Source of the DNA: Amoebophrya sp. A120
Taxonomy: Eukaryota > Sar > Dinophyceae > Syndiniales > Amoebophryaceae
DNA: 64,000 bases
Direction: 5' to 3'
Assembly: GCA_905178155.1 (NCBI GenBank)
Contig: CAJINV010000016.1
Coordinates: 1,109,199 to 1,173,198, forward strand
Shown: in pieces, positions 33,361 to 44,169 of the stretch
How the letters are laid out: the number at the start of each line of letters is the position of its first letter
How positions within the stretch are numbered: the first letter of the stretch is position 1
The notes under the pieces: model-generated
Seen by the model: the letters and a program-made list of their open reading frames with translations, nothing else
Told to the model about the DNA's origin: nothing
The model's database searches: none
Translations under genes and position numbers: made by a program

Positions 33361-35503
33361 ATGACAACGGCAGGTAGAGTCTCCTACTGTTCGTCAAAGC
33401 ATTTTCTCTCTCCCGAGCTACTATTTGCAAAACCGCGAACAGCCTACTCGTATTTGGCATGTTGTCGACCATCATCCACCGCAAAGCCGGTTTGGAATGT
33501 GTCCCCTTGCTCCTCCCCAGTAGTCACAAGCAGCTGGCGCGGCCCCTGCAACTTGGTTATCAAGGCGAAAGCAGTGCCCTTCAGTACTAGTTCCTTTGAG
33601 AATCTGAATCATTTAACTGCCACCACAACTGACATCACTTTCAAGACAAAAATCATGCCCAGTCTTGTCCCCCCGACGGCAAGCGCAAGTAGTAACAAGA
33701 TTGCGGTACTTACTACGGCCGCGGCCTCCACGTCTGTCGATGTTGTTGCACCGGATATTACCTCCTGCGGTGCAGGAGCCCCTTCCACAATCACCTCCAA
33801 TGACGCAGCTACACCGAGAATAAAGCAGGACGAACATCATGATCGTCAAGAAAATCCGATCAAGCGCAAAGCTTCCGCGGAGATAGGGAAGGGAAATTTC
33901 ACTGCGACAGAAAACAGAAGCCGGAATAAAAAAAGCGCGACGACTGTAGCGACAAATCATGAAATGAGCAAAAAGAAAAATCCGTGGTCCAACGAAGACA
34001 ACACCGGTGTGAGCAGAACGTACTTCCAGCATTTTTACCACGATATTCTGGAAACGCAGAACGTGGAGAAGTTCCACGATTACTTCACGGAGGACTGCGA
34101 AATTTCGATCAACGGAATACAGTACGACGCAAAAGGGTTCACGTCGCGGATGGAGTGGCTTATTAAGAGGACAAGTCCCCCCTTCCCATATCAAAATGGA
34201 AGTCTGTGATGCGGGATTTGTGTACACAATTCATTTTGTCATGCTAGAAGGGAACTGATGCGGACAGTGGTGCTGGCAGCTGGCGTAGGAATGCCTCGCG
34301 GCCTGAGCATGACAGGAAGCAACTGGAAACGGGAAACAGCATGACCAATTGCCTGCAAACGAGGGTGGAGCAGCTGCGTCTCTTAGCCTGCTAGCAACAC
34401 AAGTCGACTTGTGTACTCAAATACAGCAGCACAAATCTCGTTTTCGCTATTGGGAGGGGGATTTTTCCTTGCGATATGGCTGCGAGAAAACACGTATGAA
34501 CTGCAAAAGTATCGTACTCGTATAAATGCATGACAAATTCCCTCAGCATGAGAAATGAAATTTGTAATGCGGATTTACGTTGAGAAAAAAAATTGTAATG
34601 CATGATTGCAATACGAATACGATGCTTTTGCACAGGATAACACGGAGTGGATCAAGGTGAAGGTTTTGAACAGCTCCGTGTCTATGGAACTGTCAGAATC
34701 GAAACCAACAAAATCGAAATAATTTGTGATGCATGAAATCGATACCACTTGGAGCCCCAGTTTCCAAGTGGCGCATGAGAAATTTCGGACGCTGCACCAA
34801 CATCCAGTCTGCCATGCTGTTTGGGCAAAGAAGACTGCTCTTGTCATGCTGCTCTGGCAGGAGCACATCGGCTTCGCCTAAAGTAGAGGCTTGCAATTGG
34901 TCTCATTTATTGCCTGCTTCCCAATACAGGCCTTGCGTGCCCTACATTTCATGCATTTTCGATTTTGTCGATTTTGTCGATTTCGATCTCGATCCTGACA
35001 CTCCCATAGTGTCGAACTGCGGGTTGAAAATTTCCGACGCGCACGAGTCGGTGGGGATGAAAAAAGTAAAACGTGCCAGTCAAGAACTACCGGACCGGAC
35101 GTCGGAGAGTTGTGAGTCCTCTTCTAGGATTTCTTCTTTCGTGCGCGCTATGGTGCTGCAAATCAGTGATTTGTGTCCGCGGACTTTTCGCATCCGCAAG
35201 TTTTTTGATGCCACCTACCATCCGCAGGATCATGTTAGTGCGGCAAGAAGTGGCGTAGTAGTAGAAGGTGGTGCCGTGAACGCTGAGACGGGAGTAGACG
35301 ACGTGGTCACGGAACGGATGGAGACATCTGCGCACGCGCGAACAGGAGAACCCCGATCTGCATCTAGTGTGCAGACGGAACAGCATTCAGTTTCAGCCTC
35401 TGATTCTTGTGTTTGTGATAAGGATCATCTCGTCCCAGCAGTAGAACGGGGACAAGAAGAAGCTTTAGCACGAAAAACCTCTTTTTCCCTTCCTGGGTGT
35501 TGA
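33361..35503 (+). CDS. Protein with NTF2/SnoaL-like segment
   Basis: Exons 33361-34160, 34482-34494, 34645-34682 and 35014-35503 give 1341 nt, 446 residues. The first 215 residues are Ser/Thr/Lys-rich with nuclear-type basic patches. Residues of about 220-290 read Y-F-Q-H-F-Y-H-D-I-L then V-E-K-F-H-D-Y-F-T-E-D-C-E-I-S-I-N-G and, across two introners, M-E-W-L-R-E-N-T-E-W-I-K-V-K-V-L. This is the helix-helix-strand pattern of SnoaL/NTF2-like folds, here only a moderate match. The exon between introners J and A is just 13 nt. The C-terminal part is Ser-rich and unrecognised. An internal ATG at 33655 is an alternative start. Confidence 0.65.
34161..34481 (+). mobile_element. Introner, family J
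   Basis: Starts TATTAAGAGGACAAG, ends TTTTTCCTTGCGATA; inner arms CCCCCCTTCCCATAT and ATTGGGAGGGGG. Direct repeat TGGCT at 34156-34160 and 34477-34481. Frame restored. Second copy at 41412. Confidence 0.85.
34495..34644 (+). mobile_element. Introner, family A
   Basis: Starts TATGAACTGCAAAAG, ends GCACAGGATA. Direct repeat ACACG at 34490-34494 and 34640-34644. It begins 13 bp after the family J element ends. Confidence 0.9.
34683..35013 (-). mobile_element. Introner, family D, inverted
   Basis: Starts TATGGAACTGTCAG, ends CTGACACTCCCATA; interior in the same sense as the copy at 24503. Direct repeat GTGTC at 34678-34682 and 35009-35013. Frame restored. Confidence 0.88.
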
Positions 35504-36435
35504 AGGTTAGGTGATACATGAAAAGCGCAGCTGCGACAGGCTCGGTTTTCCGTAGCCCCATCGCCAAAATCGCCAACCGCAGGGCTGCAAGCTCAGCGAT
35601 TGGCGATTTTGCTGGGCCAATGTTCTTGACTAGAGAACTCTTCTAGTCGTGTACTATTACTTACAGTTGAGAATCAACAGCAACAGGTGGCACCGATCAC
35701 AGAGCGTTAGTTTATTGTGATAGTGAAAAATGATGATGAAGAGTACGTATACGAAGAATGTGGATTACACATTCAAAGACACCTTTGGTGTAAATGCGCC
35801 ACTCACGTCGGACTCCGAGAAATATTCAAAAAATGCATGTGATTTTCAAATTATGTGATAAGGACGATACAAAGAGAATCATATTTGCCCCCCTTGCAGC
35901 ACGGGCGCCACGGCCGCCTCATCGCGTGCGTCGCGTGGTTTACTTCGCAAGGAACGTTGAATCAGAAATAGGCTCCGTGTCTGCGGATCGATTTGAAGTG
36001 TCTTGGAAGCGAAGGCCGCGGGTCTGCATCCACATGGAAGTGAGTTTATCGTCCGTTGTATTTCACCACATCGGTCAGTCACAGTCTGAGTGTGCGGCTG
36101 AGGGCCCTGAGTTACGGAACATCAACATGCTTTGTTCGTGAGCGAGGAAACAGATATCTTCCGTGAAGATTGTGTGTTGGGATGAAGCACAGTCGCAGAC
36201 TCAAATGCTCTCTAGTGTGTGAGATGAACAAGAAGTGACGAGAGAGAAAGATGTTTTCGATGTTGTTCAACCTCTCCTCGTTCTCCCGACCTAGCGCGAC
36301 CTGAGCAGTCATCGCCTAGGATGGTAGATCTACGTATTGTACACTCACTGTGAACTTATTTTCGTTCGGCCAGGACGAGAAACGAGAAGTAGTGAGCGTC
36401 AATGATGTGGTACTAGAAGTAGAACCAGTACGAGA
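35504..36435. other. Non-coding stretch with a hairpin
   Basis: 3' flank of the NTF2-like gene and 5' flank of Cys-rich paralogue 2. A 115-codon open frame at 35794-36141 has no recognisable features and was not called. No introner. Confidence 0.45.
35565..35611. repeat. Hairpin just downstream of NTF2-like gene
   Basis: Perfect 12-bp arms CAAAATCGCCAA (35565-35576) and TTGGCGATTTTG (35600-35611) with a 23-nt loop, about 60 bp after the stop codon. Might act in 3' end processing; no further evidence. Confidence 0.6.
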
Positions 36436-39400
36436 ATGACAGCACAACAAACGACCACCAGGACGAGCAGGGGAAATGCAGCTGCGCCGACAGTAAAAAC
36501 ATCGGCTCGTCGCGGCCGTTCCGCCCTTTTATTCTCGCGCCTACCCTTGGTGATCAAGAGCAGCTCTTGCATCCTTCTGTTCTCGCCCGGAGGTGTCTCT
36601 GGCAACCGTAACGGTCAATCGTCGCAACAAGATAAATCTTCTAGTGCTAGTGGACGACCATTGGCATCAACTTCAGCCGCAGGAGAAGATCATACCGCTC
36701 TCTTTAGTACCGGCCTACCGCGATCCGCTTCCGCTGCAACCTCATCAGCAAGAACTGCGGTGTCGTCGGATCATCGCGCTTTTACCACCGGAAAAGCAGA
36801 TAGCGTGTTCCTGGACTCTGTTGGCGACGTCGATGAAGATTCTGGTGCTGCGTTACTACTAGATGGAAATGGCTCAGTGTCGGCTACCACGTCGGGCAGC
36901 AAGGAGAGAAACAATGGTAGACTACGACGCAACACGAAAACGAAATCAGGATCAGCTCCAAGAACATCTTCCTCACAGTCGGCTAGTGAACTACAACTGG
37001 CTTTGGATCATCCCAGCATGATGCCCCATGATCATGTGCCTGGTCACGACGTGAGCGTCGATTCTGCGCCAGTACAGCGCGTGAGCAAGTCGTCGCCGCT
37101 GGAGCTGCACCCCCTCCAAGGAGACAACTCGACTAAGAACAAGAAGTCACCACCTGCTGCCGTGCGCAAAGAAAAAGATGGAAGTTCTCTGTCTGTTCAG
37201 CAAGAAAAACAGCACACAACAAGCAGAACAACTTCGGGAAGAGACGAGTCGTCGAGAATAAACGCAGCAGACGTCTCCTCGAAGCAGAACAACCCCGGGC
37301 AACCTCCGTTCTCCCGTCAGCAACATACTGTTCCGGCGGAAGGAGCAAGCAGCTTCCTGGAACAAGTTTTGCTACGAATCGTCTCCGTTCCCAAATTTAC
37401 GAAGCGTCTGCGCCAGAAAGCTTTCGGAAGCAGAACGGAACCTGCGTCAACCGGCAAGAACCTCCTCCTGCAAACCCAGCATCTGAAGAGCAACCGAGCA
37501 AGCGACCACGAGCCCAGTTACCTCATGACGGTGACGGAATATTGTGAAGCGGAGGCATATCGTATGCAAGAGAAAATAACCTGGGTACGTTTAAGTCTGT
37601 AATGCGATCATGCAACACGAACACTCACAGTTACACTTGTCAACATGCTGGCCAGCCATGGGAAGCTATTTGTTTTTCATCGCGTTTTGTTTTCAACTAC
37701 TAACTAGTTGAGCATCACATTAACAGGCTTTCTGTGTGGTCATGCAGAAGAGATTTGTCATGCTGTCTCTCCACGAGACCTACACTAACACAGTTTTTCT
37801 CTTGGATATATCGGACATGCATACCAAGCTCTACTTTCCTTGATCCATCGGAGATCAAAAGAGTGTCTGTAAGCGGTTCAGGCCGTTTTTTCACATTGAG
37901 ATGATGAAACGCAAACTAGTCCTTGGCGTCATGTACGAATTGTCGTGGCAGTCGCTGTCCTATCTATCATCCATTTTCAGCTTGTAGCTCAGACGAAGCG
38001 CCGTCACAGCATTGGTCTCTTCGAATACGTATCAAGAAGAGTTGTTCTGTGTTTCATACTACAGAGAAGAAGAATGGCGGCGGCGACACGTGTTTTTATG
38101 CGTGTAAGGACTACTACTACAAGTGCCACGACCCGCCTCTGCACGTATTTTTGATTTCGATAATAAATAGCTATCTTGGTATGAACTTCTGATTCTGGTC
38201 TGTTTCCTACGGGTGCAGCTCCACAATTTTTTTCAGTAAATAATTTTCTCTACTTCCTCGTCCTATCCTACCCAATCCCGATGCGTCAGCATAGACCATG
38301 CGAAGGGCGCAGCCGGACCCCGGGGGCGCCACTTGGAGGCCGCACCAGTACCCCCTTGTTTTGTCCGTAGGTGGCACACTAGGGGGTGCCAATCATCATC
38401 ACGGGCAAAGACAGGTAACGATGCAGGATGCACCTGCTGCAGCATCTACATCTGCATTGGCAGGACATCTCCAGCTTGCATGGGCAACAGCAACAAGCTT
38501 GCATGGTCATCGACATGAAGGGCAGCAACATGGTATATCAGGCAGCAATTTGTCGCGCACGCAAACTCCCACAGGCCACGGGAGCGACAGGCTTTTGTCC
38601 GTAGGTGGTACACTTGGCATGCGGGATAGGGACCATGACGAGGCAAAAATATACTGCTACAGATGCGTGATAAGTCTCGAGCTCAACTCACTATGGCTCT
38701 GTGACCTGGATTTTTATTTTGCAATAGAATTTCGCATCGCAAATGGAAGGTGTTCCTTTTCTCAATATGATCGTTCTGCACTCCTTCGACCTTTCATGGA
38801 AGAACACTTGATGGCACAGCAAAGATTTGCCATGCGCAGCTTGACGTCGGAGCTGTGATCTTCTTCCTAGAGTCTGTTTTAGTGCTAGCGCAGCCATCAA
38901 AGAATAGATTGTCACTGTACACGGAGCTCAAATCATACAAGAATATCTTTCAGTCTTCCGAAGCAGCGCATGCAGTGCACAGGGGAGATCCAGCTTGAGT
39001 TCATGTCCACTGCACTTCAACATTCTAAACCCCGGAGCCGACCTTGACCGAAGGAGCAACTTTTAAAATCAAAAACCGAAATTCTGACTACAGCAAGAGG
39101 CGCTGGCTGTTCATAGCCTTAGCACCAACTTGGCGCCAGCCTACTAGGCTAAGCAACAACGTCCCAGGCATGGCACTCATGCCGTGCCGGTAACTGCAAC
39201 TGTAGTGCTCTACTATCATGCTATTACTGACAGTTTCACGCATTTTTTCAGTATATTCCTAGTACTGACAGTTTCACGCATTCCTACGGGTGCAGCTCCA
39301 CAATTTTTTTCAGTATATAAATTTGTGCGCACAGGTAATCTCAAACTCAAACGCACACTGACGCTTGTGCATGTTTTCATTCGCTTTACAGCAACTCTTC

Positions 39401-40337
39401 ATGAATTGTATTGTCATTATGTGACACGTATCCTGTGCAAAAGTATCGTATTCCGTATTCGTATAAATGCAAGTCTTGTTGCATTACAAATCTTTTTCTT
39501 AAGGAAAATCCGCATTACAAATTTGATTTCTGATGCTGACGAAATTTGTAATGCATTTATACGAGTACGATACTTTTGCAGTTCATAATACGACTCCCAC
39601 AGGGCCCCGACCTTGTGACCAAGGCTGAAGAAGATCAGTGTAGCGACTCCTATCAAATGCAAATGTGTCTGGGTCTGGAAGCAGGTTGCAACTTGTGATG
39701 CTGTATTTGGATACTACAAAAGTCTGCATTGCATGAACAGCACAAGAGGTCCACGGAGAGAGGGCATTTCTCATGCGGTATATGCATGAGAAAGCCCTCA
39801 CAAAATCTGTCATGCTAAAGCATGCATCACAGACGTCAGGAGTCATGCAAGCTGTGCATGACAAACCTTGCATCTTTCCAGATTCAGACATATTTGCAAT
39901 GCATAACTCCTGCTACGACGCAATCGACCACTACGGGCTTTCCTGCCCGAAATCGGAATACGCCAGGGACGGTTCGAAACACGTCAAGGACGGCTGTACC
40001 TGGTTCGCGGATCTCTTTGGCAGCTGTTTTCTCCTCCTCCTGTTCTGCGGCTGCGTGTATGCATTGCAAATAAAGTATCGCTCTAGTATAAATTGCATTA
40101 CAAATTTTTATTTTGGCAAGAAGGTAAAGTGCAAGTGGAATTTGTAATGCTGTCTTTCCTTGAGAAAAAAAAGTCATGCACATTTGCAATTAGTACGAGT
40201 ACGATACTTTTGCACAGGATAGCGTGACTGCCACACCCATCTGCTGTGCGTTTTTCTGCATCAACTACGCAACGAACCGGCAGCCTGTGGTGGTGGTGCA
40301 GCAGCCGCATCCAGAAGAAAGCTCAATGTGGCACTGA
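36436..40337 (+). CDS. Cys-rich single-pass surface protein, paralogue 2
   Basis: Proposed exons 36436-37562, 37814-37868, 38067-38178, 39392-39428, 39593-39650, 39911-40057 and 40227-40337 give 1647 nt, 548 residues. The N-terminus is basic then hydrophobic (residues 30-52). A Ser-rich part contains F-L-D-S-V-G-D-V-D-E-D, matching paralogue 1. Motif 1 is C-x3-C-x2-Y-Y-x2-C-x-D-P-P-L at about 38089-38140. Motif 2, C-x3-C-x2-A-x3-Y-G-x2-C-P-x-S, is split by the family C introner at 39651. A hydrophobic Cys-rich membrane segment and a short Val/Pro/Glu tail follow. Four introners and two GT-AG introns interrupt it; the GT-AG pair is tentative. Introner positions do not coincide with those of paralogue 1. 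Function unknown. Confidence 0.65.
37563..37813. mobile_element. Introner, family K (single copy)
   Basis: Starts TATGCAAGAGAAAA, ends TTTTTCTCTTGGATA. Direct repeat TATCG at 37558-37562 and 37809-37813. Joins Ala-Tyr-Arg to Thr-Cys-Ile in frame. Confidence 0.82.
37869..38066 (+). other. Probable GT-AG intron in paralogue 2
   Basis: Donor GTAAGC, acceptor in the CTACAGAG context (the exact AG is ambiguous by two bases, the later one keeps frame). Needed to reach the exon with Cys motif 1. Confidence 0.55.
38179..39391 (+). other. Probable large GT-AG intron in paralogue 2
   Basis: Donor GTATGA, acceptor GCTTTACAG; 1213 bp. It keeps frame between the exon with Cys motif 1 and the exon leading into motif 2. 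The 35-bp repeat pair described separately lies inside it. Confidence 0.5.
38204..39315. repeat. 35-bp direct repeats flanking about 1 kb
   Basis: Identical 35-bp copies at 38204-38238 and 39281-39315 (each starting TTCCTACGGGTGCAGCTCC) bracket 1042 bp. Just inside the right copy a 19-bp word is itself repeated (39226-39244 and 39264-39282). The enclosed DNA carries an open frame at 38298-38858 with an internally repeated Leu-Ser-Val-Gly-Gly-Thr-Leu-Gly block, coded by a 16-bp word at 38359 and 38593. Confidence 0.8.
39429..39592 (-). mobile_element. Introner, family A, inverted
   Basis: Starts TATCCTGTGCAAAAG, ends GCAGTTCATA. Flanks ACACG (39424-39428) and ATACG (39588-39592) differ at one base. 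Frame restored. Confidence 0.87.
39651..39910 (+). mobile_element. Introner, family C
   Basis: Starts TATCAAATGC, ends GCAATGCATA. Direct repeat ACTCC at 39646-39650 and 39906-39910. Splits Cys motif 2 exactly before its second Cys; removal rebuilds C-S-D-S-C. Confidence 0.9.
40058..40226 (+). mobile_element. Introner, family A
   Basis: Starts TATGCATTGCAAA, ends GCACAGGATA. Direct repeat GCGTG at 40053-40057 and 40222-40226. Lies within the membrane segment; frame restored. Confidence 0.9.
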
Positions 40338-41124
40338 AATTTAACTCTTCAGGGCATCAACACTGAAGCGAAAGCAAAAAACGGTTGATTAAAACGATGC
40401 ACTTTAGTACACAAAGCAGATACTTAATATTGCAGTAGTGTCTAAATATTGACGCCCTCAGATAAATAAGTGATTCATACGAACAAAAAGAACTCGTCCT
40501 CGACCTCCGCGTCCGTATTGTAAGTTTCACCGAAGCTGCGGTTCCGGATCGGATGAATGTTAATGTATGTGTACGATTGTAGTTTCTCTTGCTATTTCAC
40601 CTCCTCCGGCGCTCTCCGAACGTCGTGCGCTTTCCTGAAATACTCTAGCTCCTCTCCCCCACCGCAACAGCTTTGGAAGATAGATAGAGAGCCCTGTTGT
40701 ACCAAAAGGGTGTGCGTGTGATGTGTACAATAAACGAACGATGAACGAGCAAATAATTTTGTAGATTGCATATGCTTATGCAAGAACAGGGCGCACCAGA
40801 AATGTTCGACTTGTTTGCCTGCTGCGCAATCCAGCAATTTCTCCACTATGACAGTGCGCAATAAATGCCGTGGTCAATCGGCAACGTCAATGCAAGAAGA
40901 TCATGTTCGAAGTTTGACATTGGGTGCGTCAAACGATAATAATACACGAAGACGAAGAACAAGCTGAAGCAACTACTGCTGCATGAACCAGGAGGAGCGC
41001 GAACTTAAACTTAGATCCTGTACTAGACATCACATAGTTCTACCTTCTTCCAAGAAAAAAAAAAAGATCTTCCAGCGTCCGCAGTATATAAAAACGAAAT
41101 AGCGCAACCTCAACCTGCGACGCC
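40338..41124. other. Non-coding stretch before the histidine phosphatase gene
   Basis: AT-rich intergenic DNA, no supported gene or introner. Confidence 0.5.
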
Positions 41125-43345
41125 ATGTCGACCCCGGTTCTTCCACAGGACGAGCCACGCAAGGCGAAAAAAACTTGCACCATCGTCATTGTCCGTCATG
41201 TATGAAATTCAAAAGCATCGTACTAGTATGAATCGCATGACAAATTTCCTCAGCATGAGAAAGAAAATTTGTAATGCGGATTCGACCTGAGAAAGAAATT
41301 TGTAATGCATGAATGCGATTACTACGAGTGCGATAGTTTTGCACAGGATACCACGGAGAACGGTTAGACTACGAAGATTCCACCTGGGTGCTGAGCCGCA
41401 GCTCCGATCCGTATTGCAAGGAAAAATCCTCTCTTCCCATATCTAGACGAAGCTTCTGATGCCGGATTTCCGTACACAAATGCGCGCTGTCTTGCAATAC
41501 GGCATCGCAGCCAGATCCTCAGCCTAGCTTGGGGCGTTTATTGGGTCTAGTTGTTTAGCATTACAAACGGCTTCCCCCTAGGCCGAACAGCGTGCCAAAT
41601 CGCTTCCATAATGGCGCGGAAGCCTCTGCGCTTGTCTTCTTGCAAGACAGGCGTGGTTTGTGGTCTCAAAGCAGCAACGCAAATTTTCGGAAGCATACCC
41701 TTTCGATATGGGGTGGGGGGATTTTTCCTCTGAATAATCCAGAATCCACACCCTATGACCCGCCCTTGACCGATCGCGGGTTTCAAATGGCCCGGCAGGC
41801 GGGGCGGGAAATTGCGAAGTTGCTTCAGGAAGTGGTGGAGATATCCTATGCAAAAGTATCGTACTCGTACTAATCGCATTCATGCATGACAAACGTCCTT
41901 CGTAAGGTGAAACAGCATTACAAATTTCATTTGTAATGCTAAGCGAATTTGTAATGCAGTTACTACTAGTACGATACTTTGGCATTTCATAGGAGAAAAA
42001 AACTGACAAAACTTGCGCAGCTCGTCCCCTCCGCATAATCACCTCGCCCCTGTTGCGTTGTGTGCAAACGAGCTGTGGACTGCGGGAGGGGCTGTTGAAC
42101 TTGAAGGAGAGAGGACAATTGGGAACAAGGGAAGCTGGCGACGACGTCGGTAACGATAACACCAGAGAGGGAGAAGTTGGGACGCCCTCCGGCTCTTCTT
42201 GTTCTCGTCCTATTCCCTTCCACTGCAGCCTCGCCCTGACGGAAGTTGCAATGGATAAGTGGTATCTCGCGTGGTGTGTCCCAAACCAATCCGACGGCTC
42301 CTGGGGCGGGCCGTACGGGTTCAAGCTGCCCTCTAGTGAGGAGGAGAAGAACGCGCTGAATCTCCACCCCGCGGCGACAGCGCCGATCGGGAAATTGCTC
42401 CAGAAGTGCGTGAAAGAGAATTTTCTCAGCGCGATCAGGACCGCCGGAGGTCGTGCTGTTGGTGTTGAACAAGGGGAGCAGGCAGGAGTAGCCTCTGGGA
42501 GACATCAAGTAGAAGGTCCACCCGGTCGTCCGTCGAAGTCGAGCTGCTACTGGTTAGACCGAGATGGACCATATCAAGATGTTGACGCAGCGCTGCCTTC
42601 GGACGATTTTCAACGAGTAAACACGTTCACCAAAGACGGGACGAATAACAAGGTGATCTTGACCAGGGAACTCACGGCAGAGTCCCGGAAAATTTGCAGA
42701 GAGCAGATCAGTGAAGGGACGACTGTAGACCACCACATTGGCTGCGAGGAGGGAAAAAAACGCAGCAGGGACGCGGACCTACAAGGAGCTGCAGTCATGA
42801 TCCCCTTCGCGTGCCAAAGCAGCTTCGAAGCTGCATACAACCTCTTCAGCCCGGAGACGAGCCGGGAACTGAAGCAGCGCATGAAGAACTTTGTCGCGGA
42901 GCTTGAAACGCGATTTCCAAACGAAACCCTAATCCTCTGCACCCACGGAGGGCCGACGTCGGCTGCGGTTACGGCATTGAGCGGAGCGCACGGAGAACAA
43001 GGGTACACGAGTATTAACGTTTTGGTGCCGAAGGAAAGAAACGTAAGCGCGTCCTCGCCATCTTCTGCTGGTGACACCGACGGCAAAGACCATGCGGCCC
43101 AACACGCTCCAGCAGATGCTGAAACGACGACGAAAGGGAGCAATCGCGAAAGCTATGCCGAAGATGTAGATTTGTACGACTACGAAACGGTCGCTCTTTC
43201 ACACGACCGCCACCTGCAGTGTGTGTATGATGCGGACATGCAATTGCAGAAAGACCACATGATCGCAGCTGCGAAAAAAGATGCAGCGGCGGGCCGTGGC
43301 GCGGATAGTTGTACTAGGTCTGGTGATGTCAGGAACAATTTGTGA
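41125..43345 (+). CDS. Histidine phosphatase superfamily protein (UBASH3/Sts-type arrangement)
   Basis: Exons 41125-41200, 41356-41411, 41742-41841 and 41997-43345 give 1581 nt, 526 residues. The catalytic R-H-G-E (residues 24-27) is followed by P-Y-D-P-P-L-T-D-R-G, then I-I-T-S-P-L-L-R-C-V-Q-T-S, the usual second Arg motif, and C-T-H-G-G-P-T with the second catalytic His at about 394. The R-H-G-E, PPLT-G, SP-x-x-R-x-x-Q-T and THG set defines the family, which includes phosphoglycerate mutases and phosphatases. The P-Y-D-P-P-L-T start of the motif is most like the eukaryotic Sts/UBASH3 and C6orf/YOR283-type phosphatases. Long inserts (about 120-300) are species-specific. The substrate cannot be predicted. 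The first introner splits the Gly codon of R-H-G-E. Confidence 0.88.
41201..41355 (+). mobile_element. Introner, family A, splitting the catalytic motif
   Basis: Starts TATGAAATTCAAAAGC, ends GCACAGGATA. Flanks TCATG (41196-41200) and CCACG (41351-41355) differ at two bases. Removal makes CAT-G|GA-GAA, i.e. His-Gly-Glu. Confidence 0.88.
41412..41741 (+). mobile_element. Introner, family J
   Basis: Starts TATTGCAAGGAAAAATCC, ends GGATTTTTCCTCTGAATA. Flanks ATCCG (41407-41411) and ATCCA (41737-41741) differ at one base. Joins Ser-Asp-Pro to Glu-Ser-Thr-Pro in frame. Confidence 0.85.
41842..41996 (-). mobile_element. Introner, family A, inverted
   Basis: Starts TATCCTATGCAAAAG, ends GGCATTTCATA. 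Direct repeat GGAGA at 41837-41841 and 41992-41996. Frame restored before the S-P-L-L-R motif. Confidence 0.9.
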
Positions 43346-44169
43346 CGTTATTGATCGCGATACTTCTCTTGAAGGAAGACGAGCCAACTTCTTTAATCAT
43401 GGTATCTATGCGTACAACACAAGGAAGATCTGCTCTCACGACCCATTATTTGCCCAGAAGAGCAAGAGACAAGGAGATGTCCTCCTGCTGAGGACTCCTC
43501 GTAGTTGAGCACGATATAATCGATACGACCTTGCTGCAGGTCAAGTGCTCAGCGGTAGTGAAGCGCAAGCGCCGCAACCTCTCGGGACTGTGAGTCTCAT
43601 TTTTTGTTCGTGCGATTTGCTGTGAACGAAAGAAGTAGAGTTTGTTCATCTAGTAGCTCTTTTTCTACTTCGCCGGCGTCCATGTCGTGTCACCATACTC
43701 AGTATCGTCAGTCGTTGTTCTAAAACGTATGTCGTACTATCCATCGTGCTCGTTCGTGTTTCCAATCCCGTTTTATTTGCGTCCCTGCAAGAAAACAACT
43801 CGTCCTCATGACAACTGTCACCTCGTGCAGCTACCGTCGTCAGTGCTAGCGTTTTTGTTTTGAAGACACTTAAATGGTGAAGAACTGTATTACTTATTAT
43901 CGTTCTCACAGTCACACAATAAAAACAAGCAGACTTCTCACATCACAACTGGCTCCAGAGGCAATAAAACCCTCAGGAGTTTTTGGCACACAGTTCCTCT
44001 CGTAAAAAATTAGTAGGTCACAACTCGCTATGTAGAGTAGTTCATCCTTTTGGTGTTGTGCCACCAAACAAAAACTCCAAAGAAAATCTTTACTTCTTTG
44101 ACGGTTCTAAAAATTTAAATAGTAAAATTCGTCGGCTCTAGCAAAACCCGAATCGGAAGCAACAAGATC
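43346..44169. other. Non-coding stretch after the histidine phosphatase gene
   Basis: No supported gene, no introner; AT-rich toward the next start codon. Confidence 0.5.

Noticed and set aside
35794-36141. 115-codon plus-strand frame between the NTF2-like gene and Cys-rich paralogue 2
   Set aside because: No start context, domain or introner; compatible with chance.
38298-38858. 186-codon frame with repeated Leu-Ser-Val-Gly-Gly block as a separate gene
   Set aside because: It lies within an inferred intron between two 35-bp repeats, and no domain is recognised; noted as part of the repeat-bounded segment.
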